From Myxocyprinus asiaticus (lineage: Eukaryota; Chordata; Actinopteri; Cypriniformes; Catostomidae), in NCBI RefSeq assembly GCF_019703515.2, contig NC_059393.1, positions 15,806,501 through 15,870,500 of the forward strand: 64,000 bases of DNA, written 5' to 3'. The notes under the pieces were generated by a model. It saw only the letters and a program-made list of their open reading frames with translations. It searched no databases and was not told the DNA's origin. Shown in pieces: positions 52,583-64,000 of this stretch (position 1 is its first letter; every line of letters begins with the position of its first letter). A program made the translations under genes and the position numbers.

Positions 52583-53407
52583 CACTGAAAAAAAAAAAAT
52601 GGTGAAAAACAAACCTGATACATTGGCTCAACAACTATAATGTATATTTATAACATACATATTAACAACAACTTAATTTGCATTAATGTGTACAACACAA
52701 AATATAAATTCTAAGGTGAACTTAAAGTGATAAATAAATGTAAAAGAATAATTGTGAGTTCCTTGAACTTCTTTTGCTTAGAAATCCATAAAATTAAGTT
52801 TTTAAGTTCTACTAACTCAAACGATCAAGTACAGAACTGTGTTTGTGGGGTATACCCATAAGCCCTTGCGCTTAAATCATTTAAGCATGTTTGTTTGGAC
52901 AAAATAAACTTATGTGGGCATTTAATTACTTGTTATTGAGAATTCATAGAGATTTGACCTCTTTTTAGTATTATTGATGTTGTTTTACCAATTAGGGTGA
53001 TAAGTGTTCCCTTTGGTGAAGTGCGATCCTGTTTCAATCCATGTAATTTTACTGTGCATGTGTGAATGTGTATTGCTGAAGTACAGTTTCATCTGCACTT
53101 CTTTACGAAATCACATTTAGTGACTGACATCAGTCATTATTTTCTTTTGAGACAATTAAATGAAGTAGAAACAATAATAGAAATGTTAATATGAAACAAC
53201 GTGCTATTAGTTGTTACATTTTATTCGTGTGGCATACTTTTTTAAGTAAATAAAGCTGAATAAACTGATACATTTGTGTATATCTAGCAAAGGTTTTCTA
53301 GTTATGCTGACATAAAATGACCATAAGTTGAATTTACTTAAAAAGCGTGACGCAAAAATGCTACATAAATATTTTAAGTAAGTCCAACACATAATTTTTT
53401 TTCAGTG
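52583..53407. mobile_element. TA-flanked MITE with CACTGAAAAAA ends
   Basis: CACTGAAAAAAAA and TTTTTTTTCAGTG are inverted and flanked by TA; the palindrome extends to AAGTACACTG/CAGTGTACTT. About 825 bp, no transposase. Ends resemble 50171-51012. Confidence 0.7.
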
Positions 53408-53579
53408 TACTTAATGTATTAACAAGACACAGACAACTGAGATTCTAAAATAAAACAGGTGAGCAGAATAAAATGCAAACAAAAATAGGGTTATATTAAA
53501 AAACAAAACAAAACAAAACAGAATACATGCAAAATGCGGAAAGTACTGTTTTTTTTTTTTTTTTATACACAAAAAGTAA

Positions 53580-54001
53580 GTGGTCTGGATATCTCAACGA
53601 GTATTGATGCTGACTACCATCCCTGGAGTCATGAGTTCAAATCCAGGGTGTGCTGAGTGACTCTAGCCAGGTCACCTAAGCAGCCAAATTAGTCTGGTTG
53701 CTATGGAGGGTAGAATCACATGGGGTAACCTCCTCATGGTCGCGATTAGTGGTTCTCGCTCTCAATGGGGCGCGTGGTAAGTTGTGCGTAGATCGCGGAG
53801 AGTAGCATGAGTCTCCGCGGTGTCATGCACAACAAGCCACGTGATAAGATGCACAGATTGACGGTCTCAGAAGCGGAGGCAACTGAGACTTGTCCTCCGC
53901 CACCCAGATTGAGGTGAGTAACTGCACCACCACAAGGACCTATTAAGTAGTGGGAATTGGGCATTCCAAATTTGGAGAAAAGGGGATAAAATAAAATAAA
54001 A
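53580..54001 (+). mobile_element. tRNA-derived SINE with 15-bp target duplication
   Basis: The head has a tRNA-like layout with a B-box-like GAGTTCAAATCC and an A-box-like TGGATATCTCAACGAG. The body follows with CTCGCTCTCAATGGGGCGCG and TTGACGGTCTCAGAAGCGGA, ending in an AAAATAAAATAAAA tail. ATACACAAAAAGTAA is duplicated exactly at 53565-53579 and 54002-54016. The perfect duplication points to a fairly recent insertion. The family name is not asserted. Confidence 0.9.
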
Positions 54002-54195
54002 ATACACAAAAAGTAAATATTTCATATAGACAGAAGTGAAATCTGCTCTGTGCATAAATTACAATAATGTAAGTATGTTTTATTGTTAGAGCATGTTAAG
54101 TAATTTAAACTGTACCTTGAAACTAAAATGTAAACATGTCAAATGATTTTATCAGTAGCAGTTTACAATACGGTGCTATTTGTTGACATCGGTAA

Positions 54196-54482
54196 ATGCA
54201 TTAGGTATCATGAATTAACAATGAACTACACTTTTACAGCATTTACTAATCTTGGTTAAGATTAGTAAAGTAATTTAATAATATACAATTGTTCATTGTT
54301 AGTTTGTGCTAGTTCATAATGCATGAACTTATGTTAACATATAACACTTTTAATTGAAATAATACATTAGTATATGTTGATTTTAACATTAACCAAGACT
54401 AAAAATTGCAGTAAAAGCGTAGTTCATTGTTTGTTCATATGAACTAATGTGTAACTAATGCAACCTCATTGTAAAGTGTTAC
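54196..54482 (-). repeat. Fish DNA-transposon fragment (GTAACACTTTACAAT end)
   Basis: The right border, inverted, reads GTAACACTTTACAATGAGGT, the same terminal motif as at 55622. The interior has TTAACATTA/TAATGTTAA-type repeats. Confidence 0.6.
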
Positions 54483-54935
54483 AATCTCATCTGATATTTT
54501 CAAGGTTTCATTCCAGATTTCAGTAAATTAAATGTTTATTATCACAATTTTAAGGGTGGTTTTAATGCAGCGTTTTCATTATATCCAATATTAACATTCG
54601 CATTGTTGGTACAGTCAATGAAAGTTAATTGCATTTTTGCACAATTGATCAGGAATGGTGTTTCCTTGTGTACATAAAAACTAGTTACTAATATATTTCT
54701 ACCATCTCTGTACTGACGTGTTATATTGATATCTGAGAAATATGTGGGATCCTTCAAGTGTATTATACAGACACATGTATGTAAATGAGCCCAGGGGGTG
54801 TGGGGTCTGCCTTGTTTTGCATTTAAAAAGATGGGGTCCTGTGAAAGTTCTGCTCCCTGTGTGTGAATTCAATGGCTCTGCCATGGTTAGCATGACAAAC
54901 TGCTCTTCAAGTTCACAAAGTAACCTCCCTCCTCA

Positions 54936-54963
54936 CTACACACACACACACACACACACACAC
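54936..54963. repeat. (CA)n microsatellite
   Basis: Uninterrupted CA dinucleotides. Confidence 0.9.
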
Positions 54964-55621
54964 CCTGTTGACCCACTCGGTCATTCTCAAGTCTATTTCA
55001 GGCAAGTCAAAGAGCATCTTACTTCTCACATTCTTAGGCATTTTACTCATGTTAACTGCTTAGTATGAAATGTTTTTTTTTTATTTATTTTTTTGCTCAG
55101 AATTTGTATATATTGTTTATGAATGAACAAAAGAGGCATATCATGTACCAATGCAAATAGATATTGCTCTGTAACACCAGATATACGTATATAAAGATGG
55201 AATGTGCATTGTGAAATCTTTTTGTTTTAACTCTCTATTGTTATCATCGAGGTATGTTTTAAATTACTACTTTAAAATAGGCATATTCATTAAGCAACAA
55301 CAAAGACCTGATAAACATAACAATTAACACAGCAAAAATGTAATGATTGAAGTTTAACAGTAAACGTGATTTGTTTCCAATTAAACGTTATTTTACTGTG
55401 CGTTAAGGCTTGTTATAATGAAAATGAAGAATCTACACAAATTTGATAATTTTATCATGGCTACACATAAGTTCATAAATGTGTTAATATTATTTACTGT
55501 TAACCTAATTTTTAAAAATACAGCATGTTTGGTCAATACTTCGAGTAATATTCATTTACGAAGTATGAACATACCCAGGTAATTCAAAAATCTAAATGGA
55601 AAAATTTTTGTTAGAGAAACT

Positions 55622-55755
55622 GGTAGCACTTTACAATAAGGTTGTATTTATTAACATTAGTTAACAACATTAGTTAACATGAACTGATAATGAACAATAC
55701 TTTTACAACAAGGTTAGTTTAAAAGTAACTTGTACTTTGACAGGATCTTTACATG
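55622..55755 (+). repeat. Fish DNA-transposon fragment (TAGCACTTTACAATAAGGTT end)
   Basis: Shares the terminal motif and the TTAACATTAGTTAACATGAA interior with the inverse copy at 54196-54482. Confidence 0.6.
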
Positions 55756-57936
55756 ATGCTTTCCCATTGCTACATGCATATTCTGTCAAGTATATATATC
55801 TACTTTCCATTCATTACACAAATTAATACCAATTAAGAATGAATTAATGTTAAACATTTTCGTATTTGTGTTTATTACTTGTTTAATAGTACAGAGTTGC
55901 TTTCTGTAGATGTCATTAACAAAGATTTTCTGTCAATTTATGTTTCAACCACATTGAATGTATCACAACCTCACCAACAGCCAGACGCTCTAGCAAGGGG
56001 TTGCAAGAATTCATGGCCAAATTCCCTTTTCACCTCTCATGGCAAAGACAATCAACGTCTAGGCAGACCACCAAGAGCTGTTTAACAGAAGCTGCTCAGC
56101 CATAGTTTGAGCCCTGTTTCTGGGCAGAGGATGGTAAAGGGGAGGGGGTGAACAGGGAGGGCGAAAGCTGCCACCCTAATCTCTAAGAAAGAGGCTTGTT
56201 GTGTGTGGGTTTATCCTGTTGAGAGTAAGGGAATCTGCCATGCTCAGTAAGCATGTATATCAGGCCATCTCAAGGCTCACTGGACGCTCCATGGGTGGCT
56301 CCTTCTGGTCAATCCCAACATAGTCTCTACCGGACTGGCCCAAAATGGGATAATCTCTCCCTTTTGCTTTCTTTCAGGCCAAAGTCTGGCCTCCCAGCGG
56401 TTGAGTCACGGGCCTGATCCCACGTCAGGTAGTGTGAGAGTGAGGCTGGGTGACCAGGAGGGCTTTGAGATCGGGCTGATTTCAGAAAGGGCACTGGGCC
56501 GCACTGGACCAGCGCTTGAGCTGACAGTTAAAGGAAAACAATAGGATGTAGGATTGCCACCAGAGAAGGATGATATTTGTGTCTGTGTGTATGCTGGTCA
56601 GGTTTTGCCCACATTTCCCCACAAGGATAGTAACATTTAAAATGAGCGACATGGAGCCAATGGTCTCCATGAGGAAAATGTCTTAATAAACATACAAAAT
56701 AACGTCTTAATGAAAATGTGAAAATGCAAAAAGGTGTAAGGTTAAGGGGTATAAAATATAATGAGCTCAATATAAAAACAGTAGAAGTAAATAGAAAGTT
56801 CCCATCATGATAGAAAAGCAAACATTTAGAGGTACAAATGAAATAGAAACTGCACAATTTATTTTCAATAAAAAAATAAATAAAAAAACACACAACAAAC
56901 AATTTAAGTTCTTTTTTTAGCATTTATTAAAGCACTTTTATATTATTCATTACAAGGCAGTAAGGCAGCAATAGTTTACAACAGTAAACAAAAGTACGTT
57001 GAATTCAGCATTATCAATGCAATCTCATGACAAGTGGTAATAATAGTAGGAGATGGCGTAATAAATCGTACGAGTTGCCTCATACAAAAAAGTACGACTT
57101 TTACTTCTATAGAGAAAAAAAATGAACAATGAACAATGATAATATATGATTTTTCCTACATTTAATCCCAAATCTAAACCTAACCATCAAGTCTAATCCC
57201 TTCCCCAAACTCTAAACCTAACCATGGTTTTAATAGAAAAAAAAGAAAATGTGTATACCACGGAAGAAAGAAAACATTGGGGGTTTGATAAAAGACGAAG
57301 GAATCGTATATAATTGATTGGTCTAAAAGTTGTACCTTTTCATATGAGCCAAGTGGTACCATATCTTACGATTTCACCATCTCATTATCGCAATTATTAC
57401 AAGTTTTCATGAGACTATGTTGATATTATTGTCATTTTCTTATCAATGCATATCAAGGTCAAGATAAAATACAAGTAAATAATTACCATTTTTAAGTTGC
57501 ATTTTTAAGCAGTCTCGCTATCATTAAATTGTATGTTTAAAAAAATGGAATTCAATAATTAACTTACCCTTTAACTGTCCAAAAATACTTACCTTATGGA
57601 TGAGGTCTAACAAAAAAAACAAACAAACATAAAAATCTAACTAAAAAGCAATTATATGCAGTCAATAAATGAAGAAAGAAAGAAAGAAAAATAAATATTC
57701 CTCTGAATGGTATGTGATGGTCCTGGGTTCAAGGCATGATTCATTCAGCTTTTTTTGGCATCTCTTGCGCTCTTAAAGAACCTGAAAGAACACAACAAAA
57801 CATGCCAGTATTAGTGAAATTTTAGTGGAAAAGTAGATTCCAAAAGGATGAAGGAATGATTTAAGACATGGGTCTTTGAAACAAAATTATTAGGAGAAGA
57901 AAAATGTATACATTTCTAGAAAAAGCGACGGAGGCT
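55756..57936. other. Stretch without recognised gene
   Basis: No supported coding exon or clear transposon. A (GAAA)n run lies at 57671-57690. Confidence 0.5.
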
Positions 57937-58047
57937 AAACATTTTGCCCAACATCTCTTTTTGTGTTCCACAGAAGAAAGAATGTAATTCAGGTTTGAAA
58001 CAACATGACAACAGAATTTTCATTTTTGGGCAAACAATCCCTTTAAT
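57937..58047 (-). repeat. Short TTAA-family MITE copy
   Basis: TTTTCATTTTTGGGCAAACA and ATCCCTTTAA form a recognisable right end. The left part keeps the TTTTGTGTTCCACAGAAGAAAG segment of the family. Confidence 0.6.
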
Positions 58048-58832
58048 GCCTTTGACACATATAAAAGGGAAGACTAAAGACAACGCTATAGCAACCAAGC
58101 AGACTCAGTTTAGCAGATCAAAAAGCAGCAATAACACAACATGCTCTTAAACACTTCCTAACTTGAACTATGTATTGCAGCATATCCTGTGAAGCGAACA
58201 CACAATTCGACAAGCCTTTCACTGTACACAGTCTGAAAGAGGTGTGGCTTGAGCACAGAGGTGGACGGGAAAGGGAGGGGGGTTGAGAGTTGACTGACAG
58301 CACATGGATGCCGGGATGCTCAGCATCACGTGTGTGGCGATGACGCTGCGTATGTCTTGCCCCTACCACCACGCCATAGCGTAAACATGCATGTGTGTTT
58401 ACCAGCAGGCAGGTTGAAGGGGCGGGGAAGCAGACTTTATCAACCATGATGTTTGACCCCGAGCCTAAAGCCAGACAGGGGTCAGAGGAAGCACTGTCTG
58501 GGCACTGGATTTGACCCCTAGGCTGTGGGGGTGGGGGTGCTTGTTGGTTCCAGTCTAGGCTTTAATATCACCTCTGGGGATTGAGGTGCAGACAGCTCAA
58601 TGACTGACCCTGCTTAATCATCAGTGCGCAACGTCTCGTACGTCTGCTTGGTCATGGTACAAGTCATGGCGACGGGCTACGACGTGATGTAAATCAAATG
58701 TGACAGCCAGAATGTCTCTACACCTATTTTTAGTGACATAAGGCATGAAGCTGGGCCTTTTCCCTCCAATAGCAAAAATATGTAGTGAACAAAAAACTAA
58801 TTTAGTCTCAGAGGAACATATACTCTAGTGAA

Positions 58833-59032
58833 AAGCCACACCCACACTGATATGTTTTCGTTTGAAAACACATCAATTTTGCAATGTTTACGCCTCTCGT
58901 CCACACTAGAACAGCGTTTTCCTTCACCGAAAATGGAGCGGAAATGCTCAACATTACCGCATACAAAAAGATGACATTATGAAGATGAAAATGGAGTTCT
59001 CAAATGAAAATTGATTAGTGTGGCAGTGGCCT
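58833..59032. mobile_element. ~200-bp MITE, family A copy 1
   Basis: Left AGCCACACCCACACTGATAT with TTTTCGTTTGAAAAC mirrors right GTTCTCAAATGAAAATTGAT and TAGTGTGGCAGTGGCCT, imperfectly. Confidence 0.65.
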
Positions 59033-59197
59033 GAGATTCGTTAAACCAACCTAAGAACTGAAATGCCAGTTTTTACTCTGGTACAAGAACAGGTTGAAAG
59101 CCGCAAACAATGGTTAAAGCAAACCAAAGAAGAACATACTGTAGATATATGACAACGTAGTAACATATCAGCTTCATTTTAAAAATTGTACACAAAC

Positions 59198-59228
59198 AAA
59201 CAAACAAATAAATAAATAAATAAATAAA
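59198..59228. repeat. (AAAC)n/(AAAT)n microsatellite
   Basis: ACAAACAAACAAACAAATAA continuing as AATA units. Confidence 0.85.
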
Positions 59229-60363
59229 AATCCCCTCCCCAAAATGCCTAAATAAGATTCTTTGACTGAAACTTCAAATTTAATAAAAAATAAAAATTAA
59301 ATTACAAGCTACAACAACGTGTGAGACTTTTTAAAATCTTTAAATTAGATTTCTAAAAATTTGAAACATTTGAAACCAACCATAAAAAAAAGGTATAGTC
59401 AATGCTGAACATGTCCTTGCACTAAAAAAAATCTAGATACAGCACCACGAGAAACGTGTATCAAGGCAAGTTCTTTTTATCTTCACATTCCATGTAAATA
59501 TGCAGTGTTCCTTGTGCAAAAAAATGCCACAAATGCAGGTGTCTTGAGACATGTTTTTTAAAAGTTTAAATTCTTTTTCACTTGACACAGTGTCTGAAAC
59601 ACGCTGCAACACGCTGTGCGAGATGTGACGCAAAGGTCAAATATGTCCCTTTAGCGCATGTTTACATAGGAAAACAACTGGAAAACAGTGCTGACCGAGG
59701 CAGAAATGCATTCAAAAACAGCCCAATAGATTGTCTATAATTTGGCAGCAGCCATAGGACAATACCTGTTGATTTGTAACGGTTTAAAAAAATTACATTT
59801 GACTAAAAACTCCCAACAGACATACCGAAGTTCATTATCCAGCTATAGCTAATGTGTCTTTGGACTATAAACGAACAGTGGACCAGCTAGCTTGCATGAT
59901 GCTAGGCTAGAAACCATAAGCGTGTTGGGGTGAGACATTTGCCCAGCGTTTGCTGTCAGGAGACAGACCTAATGTGGTCAGTGTTTGGCTAGGATGGGGG
60001 TGGGTGGGGAACCAGAATTGCTTGTCTGAGACCCCCCTCAATAGAAACCGTCAGAGAGAGAGAGAGCGAACGCACCTACGACCTAGGCAGGGGGGTGTAT
60101 TTTTTATATTAAATTCTGCATCACACAGTCATGAATTGGGGTTTGTACGAAGAGCACAGTGTTTGAAATATAGGTGGTGCAGAAGGGAGGTCCCATATGG
60201 AAGGAAAATAGCATATGTTCACTAAAGATAAAAACGCTCACACTGACAAATGTCCAGCACATTGAAAAATAGGGTCTTACAGTTTTTCTCGGTCAACACT
60301 GCTTGCTAACTGGTAAGTTGCAGTGTTCTGACGGAAAAGGGGAGGAGCTAGGAATCATGCAGC

Positions 60364-60567
60364 TAAGGCTACATCCACTCTAATCCGTTTTCATTTGAAA
60401 ACTCTTTTTTTCAGTTTCCTTCAGTTAGTGTTTTTCAAAGTATGCTGTAAGGGAGAGCATTTTCGCTCCATTTTCGGTGAAGGAATCCACCGTTCTAGTG
60501 TGAATAAGAGGCATAAACATAGCAAAATGAATGCCTTTTCAAACAAAACGTATGTGTGGACACGACC
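60364..60567. mobile_element. ~200-bp MITE, family A copy 2 (inverse orientation)
   Basis: GGAGAGCATTTTCGCTCCAT and TTTTCGGTGAAGGAATCCAC match, inverted, the centre of 58833-59032. The ends TACATCCACTCTAATCCGTT and AACGTATGTGTGGACACGAC mirror each other loosely. Confidence 0.62.
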
Positions 60568-61802
60568 CAAGATGAACTTCATGATGAACAGTAGTTTTTA
60601 TTTGTATTTTTATTTTGACCTTTTTGTCATTTTAGTGATAGATGTCACTGATACAGTACAAATAGAACTGGATCGCTGACGCAACGTTAAACTGTAGGAG
60701 GTGAAGCTACTGGAAGTGTTCGAGCGGCCATCTTGGTATGCCCAAACTGTCATAGATTTGACTGAATGACTTACAGGCGAAAACACCCCCGTTTCACCAT
60801 CTCCGACCTTCGTCCTCTAGTGACAATCATGTTTAATGTTTAATAGCTGTTATGGATCATTCATTACGAGGGAGAAGATATACGTCGATCGCAATGTCAG
60901 AGCATTTACCTGCCCGGGTGTTCAGTCTGTCAGTGCAGCACAACAATCACCAAAGGAAGCGACAAAACTGTTCACAAGTTGTATTGTAAGTAGGAAAAGC
61001 TGTAATATCTGCTTGTTTATGGTGATAATACGTCCTACCTCAGACCGGGATTTCTAAATCACCTTAAATGCCCGTAATTTGCTTGTTTTCATATTGAAGT
61101 GCTCTCTGTAGTCATACATGGATACATGTCATAAATTACGTGTTCGTTTGCCATTTAAACCCAGCATAACAATTTGATTTGAACCAGTTTTGCTTTGCGT
61201 GTCTCCCTCTCTGTGCGTGTGATATAGGGAGAGAGAACTTGTGCTCTTATTCAAGTGACTGCAAGAACAAGGCACTCTTTGATGAAAATATAAAACAAGT
61301 ACTCTGAATAAACACTTCGATGTTCACAATAAATAAGTCTGAAAATGTCTGTTTGTATCTTACCTCAGTTTCAGTGAACTTCTTTACGTTCAGCTGATCT
61401 GTTCGCAGATGAAGTTTGTTAGTGGTGGATACTGTTTGATACAGATACACATAACTCACTCAGGCTTTCAAGAAACAGGAAAAATTCCAACTTTAAATAA
61501 ATAAATAATTACATGTGTAGGACGTCTGCATTGTAGGGATGTACATGCAGATTTCAGATATAAAATCGGTGATTGAATGACTAATGTTTACTCACTGAAA
61601 TGAGTTGATATCCTATTAAGTCATTAGGGACATTGGAATGTTTGGTCATAGCAATATGGTGGCACAGTGGCTTCACTGATATGACGTCATGAGCAATCCA
61701 GTTCACCTTATTCAGCCCTGCCCCTTTTCCTCGCTCCACTCTTCCGAATTTTGTCATCTAACTTCCTGTTTGTACTGAAGCTACTGAGAAGGGTCAATCA
61801 AA
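60568..61802. other. Stretch without recognised gene
   Basis: A YY1-type GCGGCCATCTTGG lies at about 60724-60736. No splice-consistent coding exon was identified. Confidence 0.4.
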
Positions 61803-61856
61803 ATGGATCGACTCGTGTGGGAGCACAGAAAGTATTTTTCACCATGCGTTGATGGT
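61803..61856 (+). CDS. Candidate short first coding exon (weak)
   Basis: ATG in a favourable context (AAAATGG) opens MDRLVWEHRKYFSPCVDG and ends exactly at a consensus donor GGT|GTAAGT. About 100 bp upstream there are ACTTCCTG and CCGAAT motifs fitting an ETS-type TATA-less promoter. A possible next mini-exon at 61920-61946 is bounded by CACTCTAG and GAG|GTAAAT. I do not recognise the peptide; chance is a fair alternative. Confidence 0.2.
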
Positions 61857-63960
61857 GTAAGTCTACACCACCCCTTTACTATGTGAAAATGCTCATGAGG
61901 TGTTATTTCTGTCACTCTAGATGTTTGTTTTTACCACATCCGTGGAGGTAAATTGGACCTGGAAGACTACATTCGGACAGACACACCACACTTTTTCATA
62001 ATACAAGCGTTTAATTGTTATATGTGTAATTCTGCTTAATTTTTAGGTTTCAACTTGTTAATAATTTGTTAAAATGTGTAGTTGATATTACATTTCCAAC
62101 AGTGACAGCTCATATTATTACACATGCAAGTTCAATATTAAAGAAAATTACAATTGTACTTTTTAAAATTAATTTGTCACCCATAAATGTTTTTAGAGGA
62201 TTAAATGTGATTAAAACAGTTGTAAATGGAATATAAAATAAAAACATACACTTTCACATGTGTATGTGTATATAAATATAGTGTCACCCCTCCCCCCATC
62301 CCGGTTTAACGCTCAAAAAATCTGCTAACCTTAACTATAACGCAATGGGTAAATGACATGAGAAGATGGTCAGAGAAGTCATACAGAGATATTTTTAATG
62401 ACTTTGTGTTGTCTATATGAGTTTCATGAGCACGGAGGCATATCGGTACATCCATAGCTTGACGGTAGGATCTTGTGTATTTATAAATGAAGTACTCTTG
62501 TTTTAAAATCTCCCCGCTCTGCTTCCAGTTGTTATGACACCCCCTGAATACTTTTAAATACTCATGATAGCTTTTCAAAACTCTATAACCTGGAAATCCA
62601 CTTCGCTAGCTAATTACACTTTGACATCAACACCATAGATGTCTATATAGAACCGCTAGAACGGAAGTTCAAAGACAAAATGTTTAAGATGGCTGCGCGC
62701 TAGTTTCTCTGGCGCATAAGGTGAATAGTATATATCAGTAATAGATATATTCAAGAGAGAGACAGGAAATGATGGAGAGAGGAGGGGGAAATGGCATTGG
62801 GACATGTTGTGAGCAAACTTGAACTTGGTCACCCACATGAGCACCACAGCACAAAATTTCAGCGCATACACTAACGACTTTTAGTACATTTTACATTTCA
62901 CATTTTAGTATTAAAAAAAAAAATAATAATAATAATTTTGTTTTCATTTTTGTTTTAAACATGGCACAAGTTCCTTCCAGATTATTTTATAGTATATATA
63001 TATATATATATGTATATAATACATTTTAATAAAAGATTTATTTTAACAAAATATAAAAAATATTTAATAAATGTAAAAAGTGTGATAATATTTTATTTTA
63101 ATTATATTTAAAATATTTTAAAATATTATATTTTATAAATATATAAAAAATATTTTTATGAAATGTATATAACATTTTATACCTAATATGTATTTAGATA
63201 CAGTGCAGAAATAATATGAGGTTACTGTAAAGGCTACTGTAAATGGTAAGTTTAAGTAATGTGTTGTTGAGGATTTAAAGAATGGCGTTTCTGTGGCCGT
63301 TCTCAGGAATCTGACCCAAGCTTTAGAGGATTTAATTTTATGCTTGTGCAAAGTTTGTCGTTGGGGTCATAGCCAGACAATTTTTCCCCCTCCTAGCCTT
63401 GAGTTTTGTGTCCAACCAACAAAGATGTTGATGGAAATCTTACGTTACATAGGAATACACACCACTGAATCACAGTGTGCTTGAATCGGGTAATTCTGCC
63501 GGGCTATAAATAACCATGACCAGAGTGTGAATGGGAGACGTCAGGCGAGGCCATTGGAGAAAAGGACCTGGTCCCAAAAGGGACCACTCTGCCCATAAAG
63601 GGGGGCTCATACAGGGCTTTGTCCCCTGTTTAACTCAGCTTTTTAAAAACTGTTCTTTATGGACTCAGCAAAGCAAACTTGAACGCTCATTCTTACAGCC
63701 AGAAGAAAGAGATGACAGACAGATGGACAGACAGATAGACAGCACAACACATATAACAGAAGACAAAAAAAAAAAAAAAGCATTCATTGTGAATGCCCCT
63801 TAAGACTTCCCTAGGGTTGCCAGGTTTTCAGTGAAACTTTTATATTCTGTGTCACAGTAATAAATGTTCCCCTATTTGCTAATCAAATACGTTTGGGGCC
63901 AAATCTATGTGTCTGACCATACAGCAACCCTCTGACCTTGACCTCTAGGGTCTTTCCTCA
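61857..63960. other. Stretch without recognised gene
   Basis: AT-rich, with a (TA)n run near 62995-63020 and poly-A/T-rich 63020-63160. No supported coding exon. Confidence 0.45.
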
Positions 63961-63961
63961 C

Positions 63962-64000
63962 CTGCTGCTGAATGGAGCAGCTGTGCCGTCTAGCCAGCGT
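63962..64000 (-). CDS. Possible exon edge cut by the window end (weak)
   Basis: On the - strand, ATTCAGCAGCAG is followed by GTGAGG, a strong donor consensus. Two frames stay open to the window edge (…RRHSCSIQQQ or …LDGTAAPFSSR); the third has a stop. The exon's 5' part is outside the window, so identity cannot be judged. Confidence 0.25.

Overview
The window is vertebrate genomic DNA, most likely from a ray-finned fish of the carp/zebrafish group (Cypriniformes). It is AT-rich with long introns. The repeats are those typical of such genomes: hAT and Harbinger-like MITEs, Tc1, TTAA-flanked elements, a LINE of the CR1/L2/Rex1 group and a tRNA-derived SINE. The placement rests on repeat and protein flavour only, not on a database search.

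Two host genes are well supported. An intronless testis-specific serine kinase gene (tssk6, + strand, 5118-5951) lies tail-to-tail with a ten-coding-exon gene for the NuRD subunit p66-alpha (gatad2a, - strand). The ten gatad2a exons (7878-22046) splice in a consistent frame into 640 codons. They encode the coiled-coil CR1, PPLVRG-type motifs, the conserved second region with a C4 GATA-type zinc finger, and the conserved C-terminus. The pair and its convergent arrangement match, from memory, the GATAD2A-TSSK6 neighbourhood on human 19p13.11.

The probable gatad2a promoter is a CpG-rich patch near 45.0-45.15 kb, with a palindromic NRF1 motif and an untranslated exon ending in a consensus splice donor at 44924. 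Intron 1 would then be about 23 kb. A THAP zinc-finger coding exon (47384-47777, - strand) lies 2.3 kb further upstream. Its splice donor is in the phase that would join in frame to gatad2a coding exon 1, the most interesting hypothesis here.

Layout: 1-5 kb is intergenic with two MITEs and AT microsatellites. 5.1-7.9 kb holds tssk6 and the gatad2a 3'UTR region. 7.9-22 kb holds the gatad2a coding exons with a LINE and several DNA transposons in introns. 22-44.9 kb is gatad2a intron 1, packed with DNA transposons, including a foldback Tc1 nested in a hAT-like element with an intact 8-bp target duplication. 45-48 kb holds the promoter, TTAA elements and the THAP exon. 48-64 kb is repeat-rich with no confident gene; a weak first-exon candidate lies at 61803 and a possible exon edge at the right end.
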